NCBI GenBank assembly: GCA_036768485.1
Contig: JAVLUZ010000145.1
Span: 358,702 to 422,701 of the forward strand
Length of the DNA stretch: 64,000 nt
Direction: 5' to 3'
Origin: Mermis nigrescens
Taxonomy: Eukaryota; Nematoda; Enoplea; Mermithida; Mermithidae
Shown here: positions 1 through 22,983 of the stretch, one piece after another
How positions within the stretch are numbered: position 1 is the first letter of the stretch
How the letters are laid out: each line of letters opens with the position of its first letter
Position numbers and translations under genes: made by a program
The notes under the pieces: model-generated
The model's input: only the letters and a program-made list of their open reading frames with translations
Database searches by the model: none
Told to the model about the DNA's origin: nothing

Positions 1-1276
1 TGCCTAAAAATACAAGAAAATTTGGCCATTCTTTTCGATTACAATATAATTATGTGTCCTTGTAAAGAAAGACAAACAAAGCAGAGAATGAGCAAATTGG
101 TACACAGTCATTTTCACATTTTTACTATTATGCTGGATTAAGTTATCTGAAGCGCTGGATTATTTTAGCTTATTCAAACTTCTAAACTCACGGATCTATA
201 TAACAAAAAATAATGATGGCTCGGCGCCAAGCGCCGGAAGATTTTGACGTTTTTTGCCTTTTTGAACTCAATTTTCTGATCACAATTATTGCACCAGAAA
301 AATCAACAAAATTTTCTGATCAAAGGCATTTCAGGGGCATATGCCCCCTATGCCCCCTAGCTGTGCCCTTGATAGAAGTACAGGGGATTTATAATCATGA
401 GGTGACCATGCATTTTTTATCTGCTAACTTTAACAATGTTTATCTGTGTGCAATACATCGGTGATCAGGAAAAGATCCTGAAGGCGAACTGAAGTAAGTA
501 GTAATCTAGCATAGGACCGGATTCAAGGGGGATTGACGCCCTTCCCCATCTGCCCAAAATCGTTGGCGAGATAAAGGAATGATATGTACTTTACAATAAA
601 TTTTAGCCATCAACCATCGTAATTTCTTAAATTTTTAAGGCGCTTCGCGCCAGATATTAGGTACCTACTCATTTATTACATTTATACATTTCCGGCGGCG
701 TGGCGAAGCCATATTGTTGTAGTATTCTCCCATATATTTTATAGCATATGCTAATTCTAAAAGTTTTTGTACTTCGTGTTAAATGCTTCAATATAGGCTT
801 AATGCACAAAACAGGAAATAACGAAATGATTTAAGTCTAAATGTCTTTTGTCGAAATTTCAACAATTTTCCGGTGCTTTGTACCGGGTTTTAGATAAATT
901 TGAGCACTTTTTGTACAAAATTGCTTAAAATTGTGAATTTTCCGCAAAATTTTTTGCACGACAAATTATTTTGACTAAAAATAGACAATACAAAACAGAG
1001 AAACCGCTTTTCTGCACGTGAATAGCGGGCTTTTTGACCTATTTTTGATCTTGCTTGCCCTCCAAAAGAATGTACTATTGAAACAAATTACACGAATAGG
1101 TAGGTCAAGTCACTATAAATAGATATTCTCTCAAGTACGAAAGATTACACTAATGCCTTGCCCTGGCTCAAGTTTTATAATGCGATCTTATATGACAGGG
1201 GGTGGAATTCGGAGGTAAAAGCTCACCGTGGAACGTTTTTTTCGGCTCAAATCACATAAATCTGTTCAAAGTTTAC
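1..1276. other. Non-genic repeat-rich stretch
   Basis: No supported exon was found. At 639-651 there is a copy of the GC hairpin GGCGCTTCGCGCC that recurs through the window, and a relative sits at about 221-233. Around 325-375 the text reads like the end of a MITE (GGGGCATATGCCCCC followed by CTAGCTGTGCCCTTG). If the minus-strand exon at 1277-1762 is real, later exons of that gene would have to lie here or beyond the left edge, but none is long enough to recognise. Confidence 0.5.
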
Positions 1277-1762
1277 CTCATAAAGTTTATTGGAACTATT
1301 CCGACATATTTCATTTTCGCATCGGTCAGTTAGAAAACCACTTTTGTCGTCAGCGAATAAGTTTTGCATGTTATGAACTGAACGGTGTCTTGGCGTTTTA
1401 CCGTCGAAAAAGCCGGCATTCGTCCTGTCAGAACTGAAGCTTCTTTGAATCGGCTTGAAAGCCGAATTCGAGCTAATTTTCAACGGAGAGCCGCCTAGGA
1501 TGCTCGTCGTACTTGCTAACGAAAGGGTTGATGCTCCCGTAGACTGCGAAACGAGAAATTTCGAATTTCTGGCTGTCGGACGCGAGAAGTATAAAACGTC
1601 GAAATGACTCAAATTTTCGTAAGACTCGTCTCTTCCAATCGGCGTAAAAATTCGCTCGTCAGTTTGAAATAAGCAATCTATGTCCTTAACTGATTCCATG
1701 GCTTCCGAGGCATGTTTTCCAAACAAGCTTAGCGACGACGACACATTTGCATATCTGCTCAT
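1277..1762 (-). CDS. Possible exon of an unidentified minus-strand gene
   Basis: An open frame of 162 codons on the minus strand starts at an ATG at 1762 (protein begins MSRYANVSSSLSLFGKH) and runs to a plausible splice donor, GAG followed by GTAAAC, at plus position 1277/1276. The frame opens a little further upstream with another ATG. The protein is rich in serine and basic residues, with phosphosite-like stretches such as RSFSSD and KTPRHRSVHN. I recognise no domain, signal peptide or membrane segment. Base composition is closer to the confirmed exons than to the surrounding AT-rich DNA, which is the main reason to keep it. No downstream exon was identified. It could be a chance frame. It lies about 3.9 kb upstream of, and divergent from, the alpha-tubulin gene. 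Confidence 0.4.
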
Positions 1763-2886
1763 ACACCGCAAATTAACCATAAGTAAATAAATAAGCCAAT
1801 TATTACAGACCACTGGCGCACGGAAATGAGCGATTTTTGTTCACGACGCAACGCAGAATTTCGGAAAGCGCAGCCACTGGTTACTACACCGGTTCTGTAA
1901 ATAAACACTTGAAACATTAACCAGAACAAGTTTTGATCCTTTTTGTTTTTGAGATGATTCTTAAAGTGAAAAAATGGAGGTACCTACCGGTGTTGTTCAT
2001 ACATATGTGTGTACCGTATATTCAAACATAGCGAGACTTCAAACTTTTTACGTATAACGTGCTTATTAATTGCAAATTTAAATTTGAAACTCAAGAAACG
2101 TTTTAAGTTATCGCAACTTTGTCTACAAACATGAAATTATAGCCGATCACATTATGTGCGCCTTACGCATCGCTTCTAACCTAATATGCGAATCTGGTAC
2201 GTGTATCAATTAAGTGTTACGCTTCAATCTTTATGCGTAAGTATCTGCTTGGCTTGGCGTACAATTTTGTAGTCAATTGGTTTTTATGGTTTAGCCTCAA
2301 CCAGTTCAGATACATACGAGTTAACGTAAAAATCTTTCCGAAATGCAAATATCTTAAACGCTTTGCGAATAAAATGTTCACAATAAAATGTTTTTAGATA
2401 ACTTTAAAATTCGTATAACTGCGTTTAGGTAAAACTGGGTGTGTGTCGGGATTAAGCCTGTCTTAAATCAAAACAAAGAATAATGAATGACTCATTTCAA
2501 GGAGCGGTGATAAGCCTCATCCGTTCGAATCCTTGATGCCATCATCATGCTTAAACTTCTGATATTTCCTATCGCTTCGAGACGGATGAAAATATAATGA
2601 ATTTAACGAATTTTTGACAGTTGCATTTTTTGATAAAATTCCACATTTTTTAGAGTCTTTAATAGATTTCAGGCAAGAACATACATCCACTTAAAAACAA
2701 TTAGTGATGCAAAAAATGTATCTCGCAATGATTTTTGGCCATCGTTTATCGTTATTTCTCAGATTGATTCTATCAGGCAATGAATGAGATAAAGTTTCCG
2801 TGACGTATAGATTTTTTCTGAGAATTAGAAATAAAAATTACGGTCAAGAATGCTTGTCCTGCGAATTGTGGTCGAACCGCAGATTG
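1763..2886. other. Intergenic, nothing recognised
   Basis: AT-rich sequence with no open frame of note, no clear tandem repeat and no recognisable RNA gene. If the minus-strand exon at 1277-1762 is real, its promoter and 5' leader would be at the left end of this stretch. Confidence 0.4.
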
Positions 2887-3834
2887 CGTCCCAACATGGC
2901 CACTAGTCCCAACACGGCCACCGTCCCAACACAGCCACCGTCCCAACACGGCCACCAAAATTCCCAACACGGCCACCGTCCCAACACGGCCACCGTCCCA
3001 ACATGGCCACCGTCCCAACAAAGCCAATGTATCAACACGGCCACTATCACTGTATTTTAATCAGTTAAGTAAGTATTAATAGTTAATTACAGAAAGGTAA
3101 TTAGGCATGGATATACACGTGGCAGCAATTAAATTGATGACTAAAGTTAGTTTTTCACATGCATGAAGAATTTTGCATGCAACGAAGCATTGTTCTGCAC
3201 TGTGGTCGGGTTGCACTTGTTGGGCGCATCGGAAACATTGAATATTTGTTAATTGTTTCGAAAAGCGGTAGGTAGTCGGCAGTCGGCACATAATTACAAA
3301 ACAACATACAGCTTAATTCTTATTCTGAGTCTTTTTAAGTTGTTTTCATCGCGTTTTCTCATTTTGAGTCGTTTTAGATTGTTTTCGACGAGTTTGCTCA
3401 TGCGGAGTCCTTTAGATTGTTTTCAACGCGTTTTCTTATTCTGAGTCTTTTCATGTTGTTTTCGCATTTTTTTGCTGCAGTTCAGATAATGATAGATTAC
3501 TATTGCACGTGATCCCTTTGTCTATGTAATTCCAGCGGAAAAGCTTGCTACACAATAGAACAGCCTGTCTAATTTACCGCCTCGTTAAAGTACAAATCTA
3601 CGTATCAAAACTTATCAATTACCTTCCTATACTATTAATACCTACTTACGGATCCACTTATTAGAATAAAGTGGTGGTGGTGGCCTTGTCGAGACAGTGG
3701 CTTTGTTGGGACGGTGGTCATGTTGGGACGGTTGCCATGTTGGGATGGTGGCCACGTTGGGACGGTGGCCGTGTTGGGACGGTGGCCATGTTGGGACGGT
3801 GGCCGTGTTGGGACTGGTGGCCATGTTGGGACGT
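2887..3834. mobile_element. Foldback-like element with minisatellite inverted arms
   Basis: Two arrays of the same 17-bp unit (consensus CCCAACACGGCCACCGT) face each other: 2887-3050 in the plus sense and 3675-3834 in the minus sense. Read from each outer end, the arms share an aberrant unit in the same place (a CCACTAGT/CCACCAGT variant). They then share a degenerate AACAAAGCCA unit and a unique tail containing TATTAATAGT and AAGGTAATT. The arms are therefore one inverted duplication of about 220 bp rather than two independent arrays. The spacer holds a second tandem repeat at 3313-3470. This matches the architecture of foldback transposons, whose long inverted termini contain short tandem repeats. 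No target duplication was found. Confidence 0.6.
3313..3470. repeat. 38-bp minisatellite, about four copies
   Basis: A unit of about 38 bp (TTCTGAGTCTTTT, then GTTGTTTTC, then a GCGTTTTC end) repeats about four times with substitutions and one-base length changes. It lies in the spacer of the foldback-like element. Confidence 0.7.
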
Positions 3835-3838
3835 TACC

Positions 3839-5650
3839 GAACTGCATACGTTTCCTATCAAAATAATGTTTCCGTTATGTATTTTAGATCGACGCTGTTA
3901 AGACGATTAATTCACAAAATGAAAATGTGCCTCTTGAACGGTTTGTCGAAATTCAGAATTAAAATGATTTATTACTAAAAAGCGATGCATGCACGTTCAA
4001 GTGTGCTTTGAAGTATACCTCCTGCATACGAATTAATGTTTGGTTGATTGGCGCCAGAAAGATTAGCGGAATTACCTTGCAACAACCGAAAATACGTCAC
4101 ACATGCCGCAAAAAGATTTTAAGAAATGCTTATTAAGCGGTAAGCAGTTGGCCAAATATTTAAAAACTTTAGTTTTGAACATCAAGAACTATAACAATCC
4201 CATTCCTGAATGCGCTTTAGCAGCAAAAATGAAACTGGCTTTGCTTGAATATAATTTTCTAATTTGCGCTGTTGGGCAAAAGCTTTTAAATTCGACGCAG
4301 CTTAGCCTATCGTGCACATAACTACTACTCGTAGTTTCTCCAACTTTATTCCGTAAAAAACGTTCTCCTCATGCAACCTCAGTGATATTAAGCCTTAAGG
4401 AATGATTAATAAATAGGTGCTCTTCAATTTTGTGATTTCTGGACGTTCTATTATTTCAAGGGTTAAACAGAAGTATTAAAAGCAAGCACGTTAGCTTCTG
4501 GTGCTCTTTACTTCTTAGTGATAAAAAGTGTCTGTTATTAAATTTCTTCGGAAGATTGACACATTCAGGCAAAATGTATAATGAGGTTAATATGATGGTT
4601 GAGGAATATCCTGCGATATGTTTAGTCAAATTATGTCTTTTCTCCTACTAACAGAGAGCATGTTTTCATTCGAAAGCGATTTTTTGCTTAAAGATACATT
4701 AGGCAATGAAGGCTAAGGAAGGATCCTCCTTCGAATATTGGGTACTTAGACAGCTTAGACTGCTCTAGTCTAGAAGGTGCAAAAAAATAGTTTATGGCGG
4801 ATGCATTTAACGAAGGTGAAATGATTAATTTTTAGCCTGTTTTATAAATGCAAATTTGCATTGATGGTTCAATATACAACACAAACTGAAACATGTATTG
4901 TTTTTCAGTCTTGGACCGTGACAAACAGTAGTCACAGATGGTGAGGGACTGAGTTACTGCGTTCATACACCAAACAGTTTTACAGCCTTAATTATCATGT
5001 TCAACTCGAAATTACGAAAATTTCGAGCCCTCAGTAGCAATCACAGCAATCACAGAAAGAGGCTACATAGTCCAACCGAAAACGTTGAATTCCTCAGACT
5101 CATTATTGCTACTCAGAGGAATTAAGTTGCGTCTTATCAAAAGTTTTTAAGGTTTTTAAAAATCAAAATCATAATATTCCAATCGAAATCTGCTTAATTG
5201 ATTCGATTTTAATAGGTTTTCATGCTTAGCACCATCACTCGAAGTTTCTGAGCGATTGATTGTCGATTATCCACTACCATGGTTACAATACAGCCATTCT
5301 ACGAGCATGTCCAAATCCACTCGAGGTCTCATTCACACTTCTTTAGTGCAACATACAAATTATGATAACATCTTTTCTATAGGTAATGTATGCGATGTGA
5401 GCTTAGGTATACGGTCTGCATTTTGAACGTAGCCATTTTTTATAGACCTTTCGAGGATCAATAAATAATACGAGTGGACATTAAGCATTAATCTGCGATG
5501 TTGCTAAGGAGAAACGTAACCGTACTCACAATAGAGAGTGCAAAGCATAAGCTTAAATTCAGGAAGTGGTGAGTTGACTGCACTGCATTCTGCTTAGCTT
5601 TAAGCTCGCTTCATCGCTTTGTTAGCACGCGAAAGCTGGTACTAAGTCGA
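3839..5650. other. Intergenic upstream of alpha-tubulin
   Basis: No supported gene. A 72-codon frame at 4103-4321 has no recognisable features. The last few hundred bases before 5657 should contain the alpha-tubulin promoter and leader, but I see no clear TATA box or spliced-leader acceptor that I would call. Confidence 0.4.
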
Positions 5651-5656
5651 AAAAGT

Positions 5657-17287
<11,631 letters not shown>

Positions 17288-18188
17288 AATATTTTGATTT
17301 GAAATGTTGCATTGCGTTGGCTTAGCCTCGACGATTACTATCTGTAATAAGTGTCGTTAATCATCTTTTTATTCACGAACCTGTACATTTTATTTTGCAT
17401 AATATTGTTACATACATTCTGACAAAAAAGAGAATGAACCTGTTTGTAAGGATATATTTATCTTTTTAGCACGATAAAGATATCCTTATTTGACAATTCT
17501 TCTATCTTAACTTTATCTTTATTTCGCACGGAAATTTAATTCAATGTTTATTTATCTGTCTAATTTTTACTTATTTTTCAAAAGCAAAAAACTTTCTACT
17601 GCACTACGCGCTTTCAATGCGCTCATTAAACAGCAACTGGTATCAACATTCACGTGTATGTACATAACACGTACCCTTCTTATTCCGCTGTTCGGGCATA
17701 GACCCCACTTCTTCATTGTCCGTTCTTTGAATGTCCCACATCTTTGAACGTCTCATCTCTCCGAACGTTCCAGGTGTTTCTTCTGGTTTATTGCAACTAA
17801 AGCATCTTTATTTGGATTTGGCCTTTATTTATATTGTTTTTTTGTGTGCTCTGCTAGACAAACATTATTTGACTCTATTTTTCTTATTTGTCAAGAAAAC
17901 ATGGGTCTGCATGATCACGCAAAAGTCATTTTTTGCATGCCAGGGAGCGATCTTTGGTTAAATTTAGGACTAATATTTCTCCGATTTCGCTTATATTTCA
18001 ATGTACCACTTTGTAAGTGAAGATGAGCACTTAAATACTGATCGAATTCATGCGCTAAAACTCGATCAATGCTTCATCTTTGTCTATTTCTTGTGTAAAA
18101 CAGACTGAACATGCACAATTATACAGCAATTTCAGTTCGGTTGAGTAGCGTGTCTGGTGCGAGCTGAGCTCCAATTTCGAGTCGTCAG
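17288..18188. other. Intergenic after alpha-tubulin
   Basis: Contains the tubulin 3' untranslated region at its start. No canonical AATAAA is seen within the first 150 bases. Otherwise AT-rich with no recognised feature. Confidence 0.4.
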
Positions 18189-18390
18189 CAGGTGAGCAGC
18201 ACCAAAGTTCTGGGGAGGGGTGCAAGATTTTTCAAAGGTCAAAAAACGACCTCAAAAATGGTATGTCAAAAAAACACTATTTCTCAACGTTTCTCATCGA
18301 GCACTATCCATTGGTTTCAAAAATTGCGAAAAAATTAAATTTTGGTTTCTTGGGGGGTACATACCCCCACACCCCCCACGCCCAAGTATG
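18189..18390 (-). mobile_element. MITE, CACACGTGGGC family (minus sense)
   Basis: Reverse-oriented copy running from CAGGTGAGCAGCACC to GCCCAAGTATG. Flanking octamers GTCGTCAG and GTCGCCAG match at 7 of 8. The open frames that cross it are products of the repeat and not genes. Confidence 0.65.
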
Positions 18391-19019
18391 GTCGCCAGGA
18401 GGCTGTCCAGTGGCAGCACTCGTGGAACTATCACATTCAGTCCCTGGTTTTCAATGTTTCCGGGGCTCTACCCGGATGCCCGGACCCCGCCGTGGACGGC
18501 GTTTGCGCGCACCACCGCAGACTCTCAGCCAGCCGTGAAATTGAGGGTGTTCAGGCAGGCCTCAATACGTCTTCGGTTGCATTTTATGGTTTTTTTTCTA
18601 TTTTTACTCTTTTTGAATCCTTTATCTTGAAAATTCTTCATGTTTAACCGATTGTAAATATATTTCTGCACTTTTCTATTTGTGTCTTTATCTTCACCTT
18701 TATCTTTTGGATTTAAAAATTTCTATATTATTTTTATCTTTATCTTGCAGAAAAATAGTGGGTTCAGATGACAAATAATTTTATAAAAACTATTTATAGT
18801 ACTATTTATAGTAGATATATATGTTCTTTAATGTATGTGTACATACATACGTACGTATGTATATATATTGCACGAATTCGTTCTGTAAACTATGTAATTA
18901 CCTTATTAACTACTTTAGTACCTAATCGATTATGCACCTATGTAACTCGACGGAATAGCGAAGTTTTTTAGATCATACATAGATCGAGCGGAAATCGGGT
19001 ATTACAGTAACGAGGGAAT

Positions 19020-19296
19020 TAGGTGCAGATTCAGGGGGCGGCTGTCGTCAAAAATAGTTGGGCGCAATAGATACTAATGTAAATTTTTTGATGATTTTGG
19101 CTATTTTATATCAAAACGGGTACTTCAATGACATTTACTGACTTTCTTGGCGTTCTAAAAACCTTAATTTAACGTCAACGACGAAAAACCCGATAATTTA
19201 AGCCTAATGAACGGAGTTCTTGTACAATTTTTGACACTATTCGGACAATTTGGGGTTCTGCCCCTCCCAAGTCAGGAAATCCTGGATTCGTCACTG
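19020..19296. mobile_element. hAT-like MITE, 277 bp
   Basis: Left end TAGGTGCAGATTCAGG. The reverse complement of the right end is CAGTGACGAATCCAGG. Flanks GAGGGAAT and CAGGGAAT match at 7 of 8. Confidence 0.6.
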
Positions 19297-19329
19297 CAGG
19301 GAATTGATTTGCCGAGCAAATTCATGCAC

Positions 19330-19783
19330 TATAGTCCGTTTGAAAATTCTTGAGACTTTTTCAGTACAGTGATTCGAAAGCAGGAAAAATTCAGGCAATT
19401 AACGTAAGGGCTTTCATCCGGTTGGCTCTAAAACCTTGTGCTTTGGCACGCTGGGTCAGTTCTGATCTTAGGAGCTGTGAGAGCGTGCCCGGCAGCTTCG
19501 CGCAAGAAAAATGCGTGGTACCTATATCATACGCGCGGAGTCGAACTCTTTCTTTCTCGCAGCGAAGTGAGCGGTTATACCGATAGACCACTTGGGGAAG
19601 CAGTAACGAAATTTTAAATGGTACATAACTCATTTTAAGTACATTTAGCGATTCAATTGATGCGAGAGGCGAGCATTAAACAATTTATCTTGGCCGATTG
19701 GCTAAATAATACTTTTGAATCACCATACATACTGTAAAAAAGTCTCAAGAATTTTGAAAACAGAGGTTAAAAAACAGACTATA
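19330..19783. mobile_element. TATAGTC-terminated inverted-repeat element with tRNA-like core
   Basis: Begins TATAGTCCGTTTGAAAATTC and ends with the inverse, GAATTTTG then AACAGACTATA. Subterminal AGTCTCAAG blocks are also inverted. The core carries a tRNA-like sequence. A second copy of core plus left arm lies at 46220-46320 and 47280-47600. Confidence 0.65.
19540..19602 (-). pseudogene. tRNA-like sequence with Pol III boxes
   Basis: Read on the minus strand it has an A-box-like TGGTCTATCGG and a B-box-like GAGTTCGACTCC at tRNA-like spacing. The acceptor and T stems do not pair well, so a functional tRNA is unlikely. A tRNA-derived core of the surrounding element is the better reading. A homologous sequence lies near 47360-47430. 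Confidence 0.5.
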
Positions 19784-19990
19784 GATAAACATGCTGCATG
19801 CGTTTGTACACACATCGAAATCAATAGGCACGTGAAGCTCTATTTGCTAAATTGCATTACTGCCATGCTCCCGCCTTGTTTAATGCAGCTCAGCTACCTA
19901 CTGAAAAGTGTCTTCCATTCCATATCATGCACAACTTTTCGTGAAATACATATGTAGATTGTGTATGCATATGCATGACAGTGTTGTATG

Positions 19991-20241
19991 TATAGTCTAT
20001 TTCAGGAAAACTTGTGCATGAATCACAACTTTTGAGTCAGTGTAAATCGAGTACAAAAGCTCTTTAAACTGAAGAAACAAATATGATAGGTATGTATTGT
20101 GTATAGCAATCGATAAGTGTATGAAGTTTAAATGATGTGCAAAATTGTATAACAGTAGGCTGCCTGCAATCCACTTTTTTACTTACTCGTTTGGACGCTG
20201 AAAATTGATTTTCATGCACAAGGTTTCGTTTAACAGACTAG
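19991..20241. mobile_element. Short TATAGTCTATTTC palindromic element
   Basis: Left arm TATAGTCTATTTC followed by AACTTGTGCATGAATC. Right arm is the inverse, GATTTTCATGCACAAGGTTTCG and then CAGACTA. A diverged sister is at 45909-46148. Confidence 0.6.
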
Positions 20242-20956
20242 TTACACCAAAATTATAAATTTAATAATTAAAAAGTCAAATTTTTCATTCAAAAATCGAA
20301 AAATAGACATTTACTGTATCTATGATCGTTAGTATGGTCCACTGTTTTCTATTCCATTCCACTTTTTGCTCTATTTGTCGACTAAAATTTTGGGGAAAGG
20401 AAAAAATTTTTGGGCCTGGTTAGCATTTGTGGAAATTTTTTGTAATGTTAGAATGCGTTTTAGAGAGTAAAACTGCAAAAAATTTTCGGCGCTTCGCACC
20501 GAATTGATATTAATCTTACTTGTTATTAATCTTTAAGCCGCGCCGCGCCAATTGCAGCATTTTTATCGACAATCTGGTCTAGAACATCACAACGATTGAA
20601 AATCCTTATCTTCTGCACGGATTTGGCTAGTTATCGTAATGCGAAACTGCGTTTTAGAGAGCTGAAATTTCAAAATTTTTCTGGCGCTTCGCGCCATTTG
20701 ATAAATTATAGTTTTTACTTTCGAAAGCGACTCCAGAATTGGCTAAAACGCTTTAATGAAGGGAGGAAATTCAAGTTTCAACAGAAATAACGTATACTGA
20801 TCGTGATATTTCTAGTAAAGCGCGAAATTTTCATACAAAAAGTGCATCAAACACCGCTATGGCGCTATAACATATGCACGGAGTAGGTAAAGAATATGGT
20901 ACTTTCAGAATACTATATAATAAATTTCATAAGAGCGGATTTTTTTGCTCAGTACT

Positions 20957-22694
20957 TAGAATTAGAATTAGAATAGTTTATTGGCTGAATTACATGGACA
21001 AGACATGTTACAACAAATACCAATACAATAATGCTAAGAATTATTAAAGGAGGAATTTTAGGAAAGGAATTGTCAATAAATGCAAAAAATGACGCGAAAT
21101 AAGTGAGTTGGTATGTAAGTAAAGCCAAGGCGTACAGGCAGTGCACTTACATACGTCCCTTGAGAAATTCTAATAAATTATGCTTTGAAACCAAAACCCC
21201 AAACTGTTTAAAATTTCTGCAGTCAACAATACATTGTGGCAATGTATTCCAAATTCTAGCCACCATGTTTGCAAAATCGTTCTTTCTACAATCCAAATGA
21301 GATTTTCTAATATACAACTTTATGTCGTTATTTGACCTAGTGCCCCTGTTAGGTGCAGATTCGAAAAAATCTGAAACAGGAGGCAACTGTCCCTTAATTA
21401 TCCTAAAAGCAAAAGTAAGGTCAAAATAGATACGCCGTGTTTCGAGTCCTTCAAGATCTAACAAATTCAATCGTTCGCTATAAGACAAATCCTGCTGTTG
21501 ATGCCGCCAAAGTATTCGTTTTGTAAATTTACGTTGAACATTTTCAATTTGGTTGATGTCTTTTATCAGGTAAGGATTCAAAACCACCGTGCTATACTCT
21601 AGTATCGGTCTTACATAAACTTTAAATGCTTTCACCATCAAATCAATATTCATGGAAATAAAAGTTTTTTGTATCAAAGAAGCAACTCTGGAAGCTTTGG
21701 ATGCAATATTCACACAATGAATACTATAGGACAGGTCATTACCACACGTGGGCGTGGGGGTGGGGGTATGCACCCCTCAGAAGTTGAAATACCCCCCCAG
21801 AAATCAAAATACCCCCAGAAATGAAATTTTGAATTTTTTTGCTTTTTCAGCGATTTTTTGATGCTATTGGATAGTGCTTGATGAGAAACGTCGAAAAATG
21901 GTGTCTCTTTCGCCATACGACCACTTTTAAGACCATTTTTTGACTTTTGAAAATTTTTTCACCCCCCAGAATTTCGGTGCTGCCCACATATGGTCATTAC
22001 TAACAAAAACTCCTAAATCCTTGATAGAAGCTTCTGCATCAGCTAGATCTTTTAAGAAAAGGTTATAGATGTTTTTAGGGTTGTCGTATCCCAAATACAA
22101 GGTTGCACATTTGTCATAACTTATTTGCAGTTGCAATTTTTCGGTCCACCCATGCAATGAATCAAGGTCTGCTTGCAAGGATCTGAATTCACGAGAAAAA
22201 TTAAATATCTTTAAATCATCAGCAAACAGCATGATATTGCTATGCTTGATACTATCGACCAGGTCGTTAATGAAAACCAAAAATAATGTAGGCCCTAGTA
22301 CACTACCATGAGGAACACCACTAATTACCGGAATAGGGGCTGAAAGAAAACCATTTATTTTCACCTTTTGTGACCTACCCATCAAAAAAGCTTTAACCCA
22401 GTTGAGCAAAGTACCCGAGATACCTAAAGATTCTGATTTCAATATTAGTTTTGAATGAACAACAGAATCGAATGCCTAAAAATCAATGTAAACCACGTCC
22501 ATTGGAACATGATTGTCCAAAGTTTTTGTCCACAGGTTTCTGCACTTTAAAAGCTGAGATGTACAGGATCTGTTCTTCAGAAATCCAAATTGTTGCTGAT
22601 TTATTAAATCACTCTTGTCAAAATAGTTCAGGATAACATTATTGATTATTGATTCCGTAACTTTACACAAAACACAACATAGAGATATCGGCCT
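20957..22694 (-). mobile_element. 5'-truncated CR1/Jockey-type LINE, broken
   Basis: Non-LTR retrotransposon remnant on the minus strand. The reverse transcriptase open frame covers the fingers and palm: RPISL near 22694, then GFLKNRSCTSQLL, GVPHGSVLGPTLFL and the catalytic FADD box. It continues into the conserved C-terminal region YVRPILEYSTVV and VQRKFTKRI. The 5' half, including any endonuclease, is missing. An in-frame TAG at about 22481-22483 replaces a codon just before AFDSV. A MITE (21743-21992) splits the frame, which is continuous across it when the insertion is ignored. The 3' end carries an ATTCTA-type microsatellite tail (about 20957-20975), as CR1-like elements do. Clade placement is by motif only. 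Confidence 0.8.
21743..21992 (+). mobile_element. 250-bp MITE inserted in the LINE
   Basis: CACACGTGGGCGTGG at the left, GCTGCCCACATATG at the right, with a perfect 8-bp duplication GTCATTAC (21735-21742 and 21993-22000). The target is LINE coding sequence, which proves insertion after the LINE was in place. Confidence 0.85.
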
Positions 22695-22785
22695 ACTGTG
22701 GGTTTCGATAATTAGCCTCTTATCGACCTAAGTATTTGAGGATTCTAACAGCGGAATGCAGAATCACATGTAGATACACAATTTA

Positions 22786-22983
22786 CGTCGACCTAAGCAT
22801 CTATACATCGACCTAAGCATCTATACATCGAGCTAAGCATCTATACATCGATTTAAGCACCTATTTATCGACCTAAGCATCTATACATCGACCTAAGGAT
22901 CTATACATCGACCTTAGCATCTATACATCGACCTAAGCATCTATACATCGATCTGGCGGGAGCGACTTCGACCTAAGCAGCTT
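22786..22983. repeat. 20-bp satellite CATCGACCTAAGCATCTATA
   Basis: About nine tandem copies of a 20-bp unit with point variants, directly beyond the truncated 5' end of the LINE. There are no spacers, so it is not a CRISPR array. Confidence 0.85.

Noticed and set aside
2773..3060. Open frames on both strands across the 17-bp minisatellite
   Set aside because: They are repeats read in several frames and the peptides are simple repeats. There is no gene evidence.
4103..4321. 72-codon plus-strand frame beginning MPQKDFKKC
   Set aside because: Short, AT-rich and without recognisable similarity. It contains a donor-like GGTAAGC but no partner exon could be found.
18220..18647. Overlapping frames of 90-136 codons
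   Set aside because: They translate a MITE (18189-18390) and the adjacent GC-rich repeat in three frames.
22786..22983. Possible CRISPR array
   Set aside because: Units are directly adjacent 20-bp repeats with no unique spacers, in an animal genome. It is a satellite.
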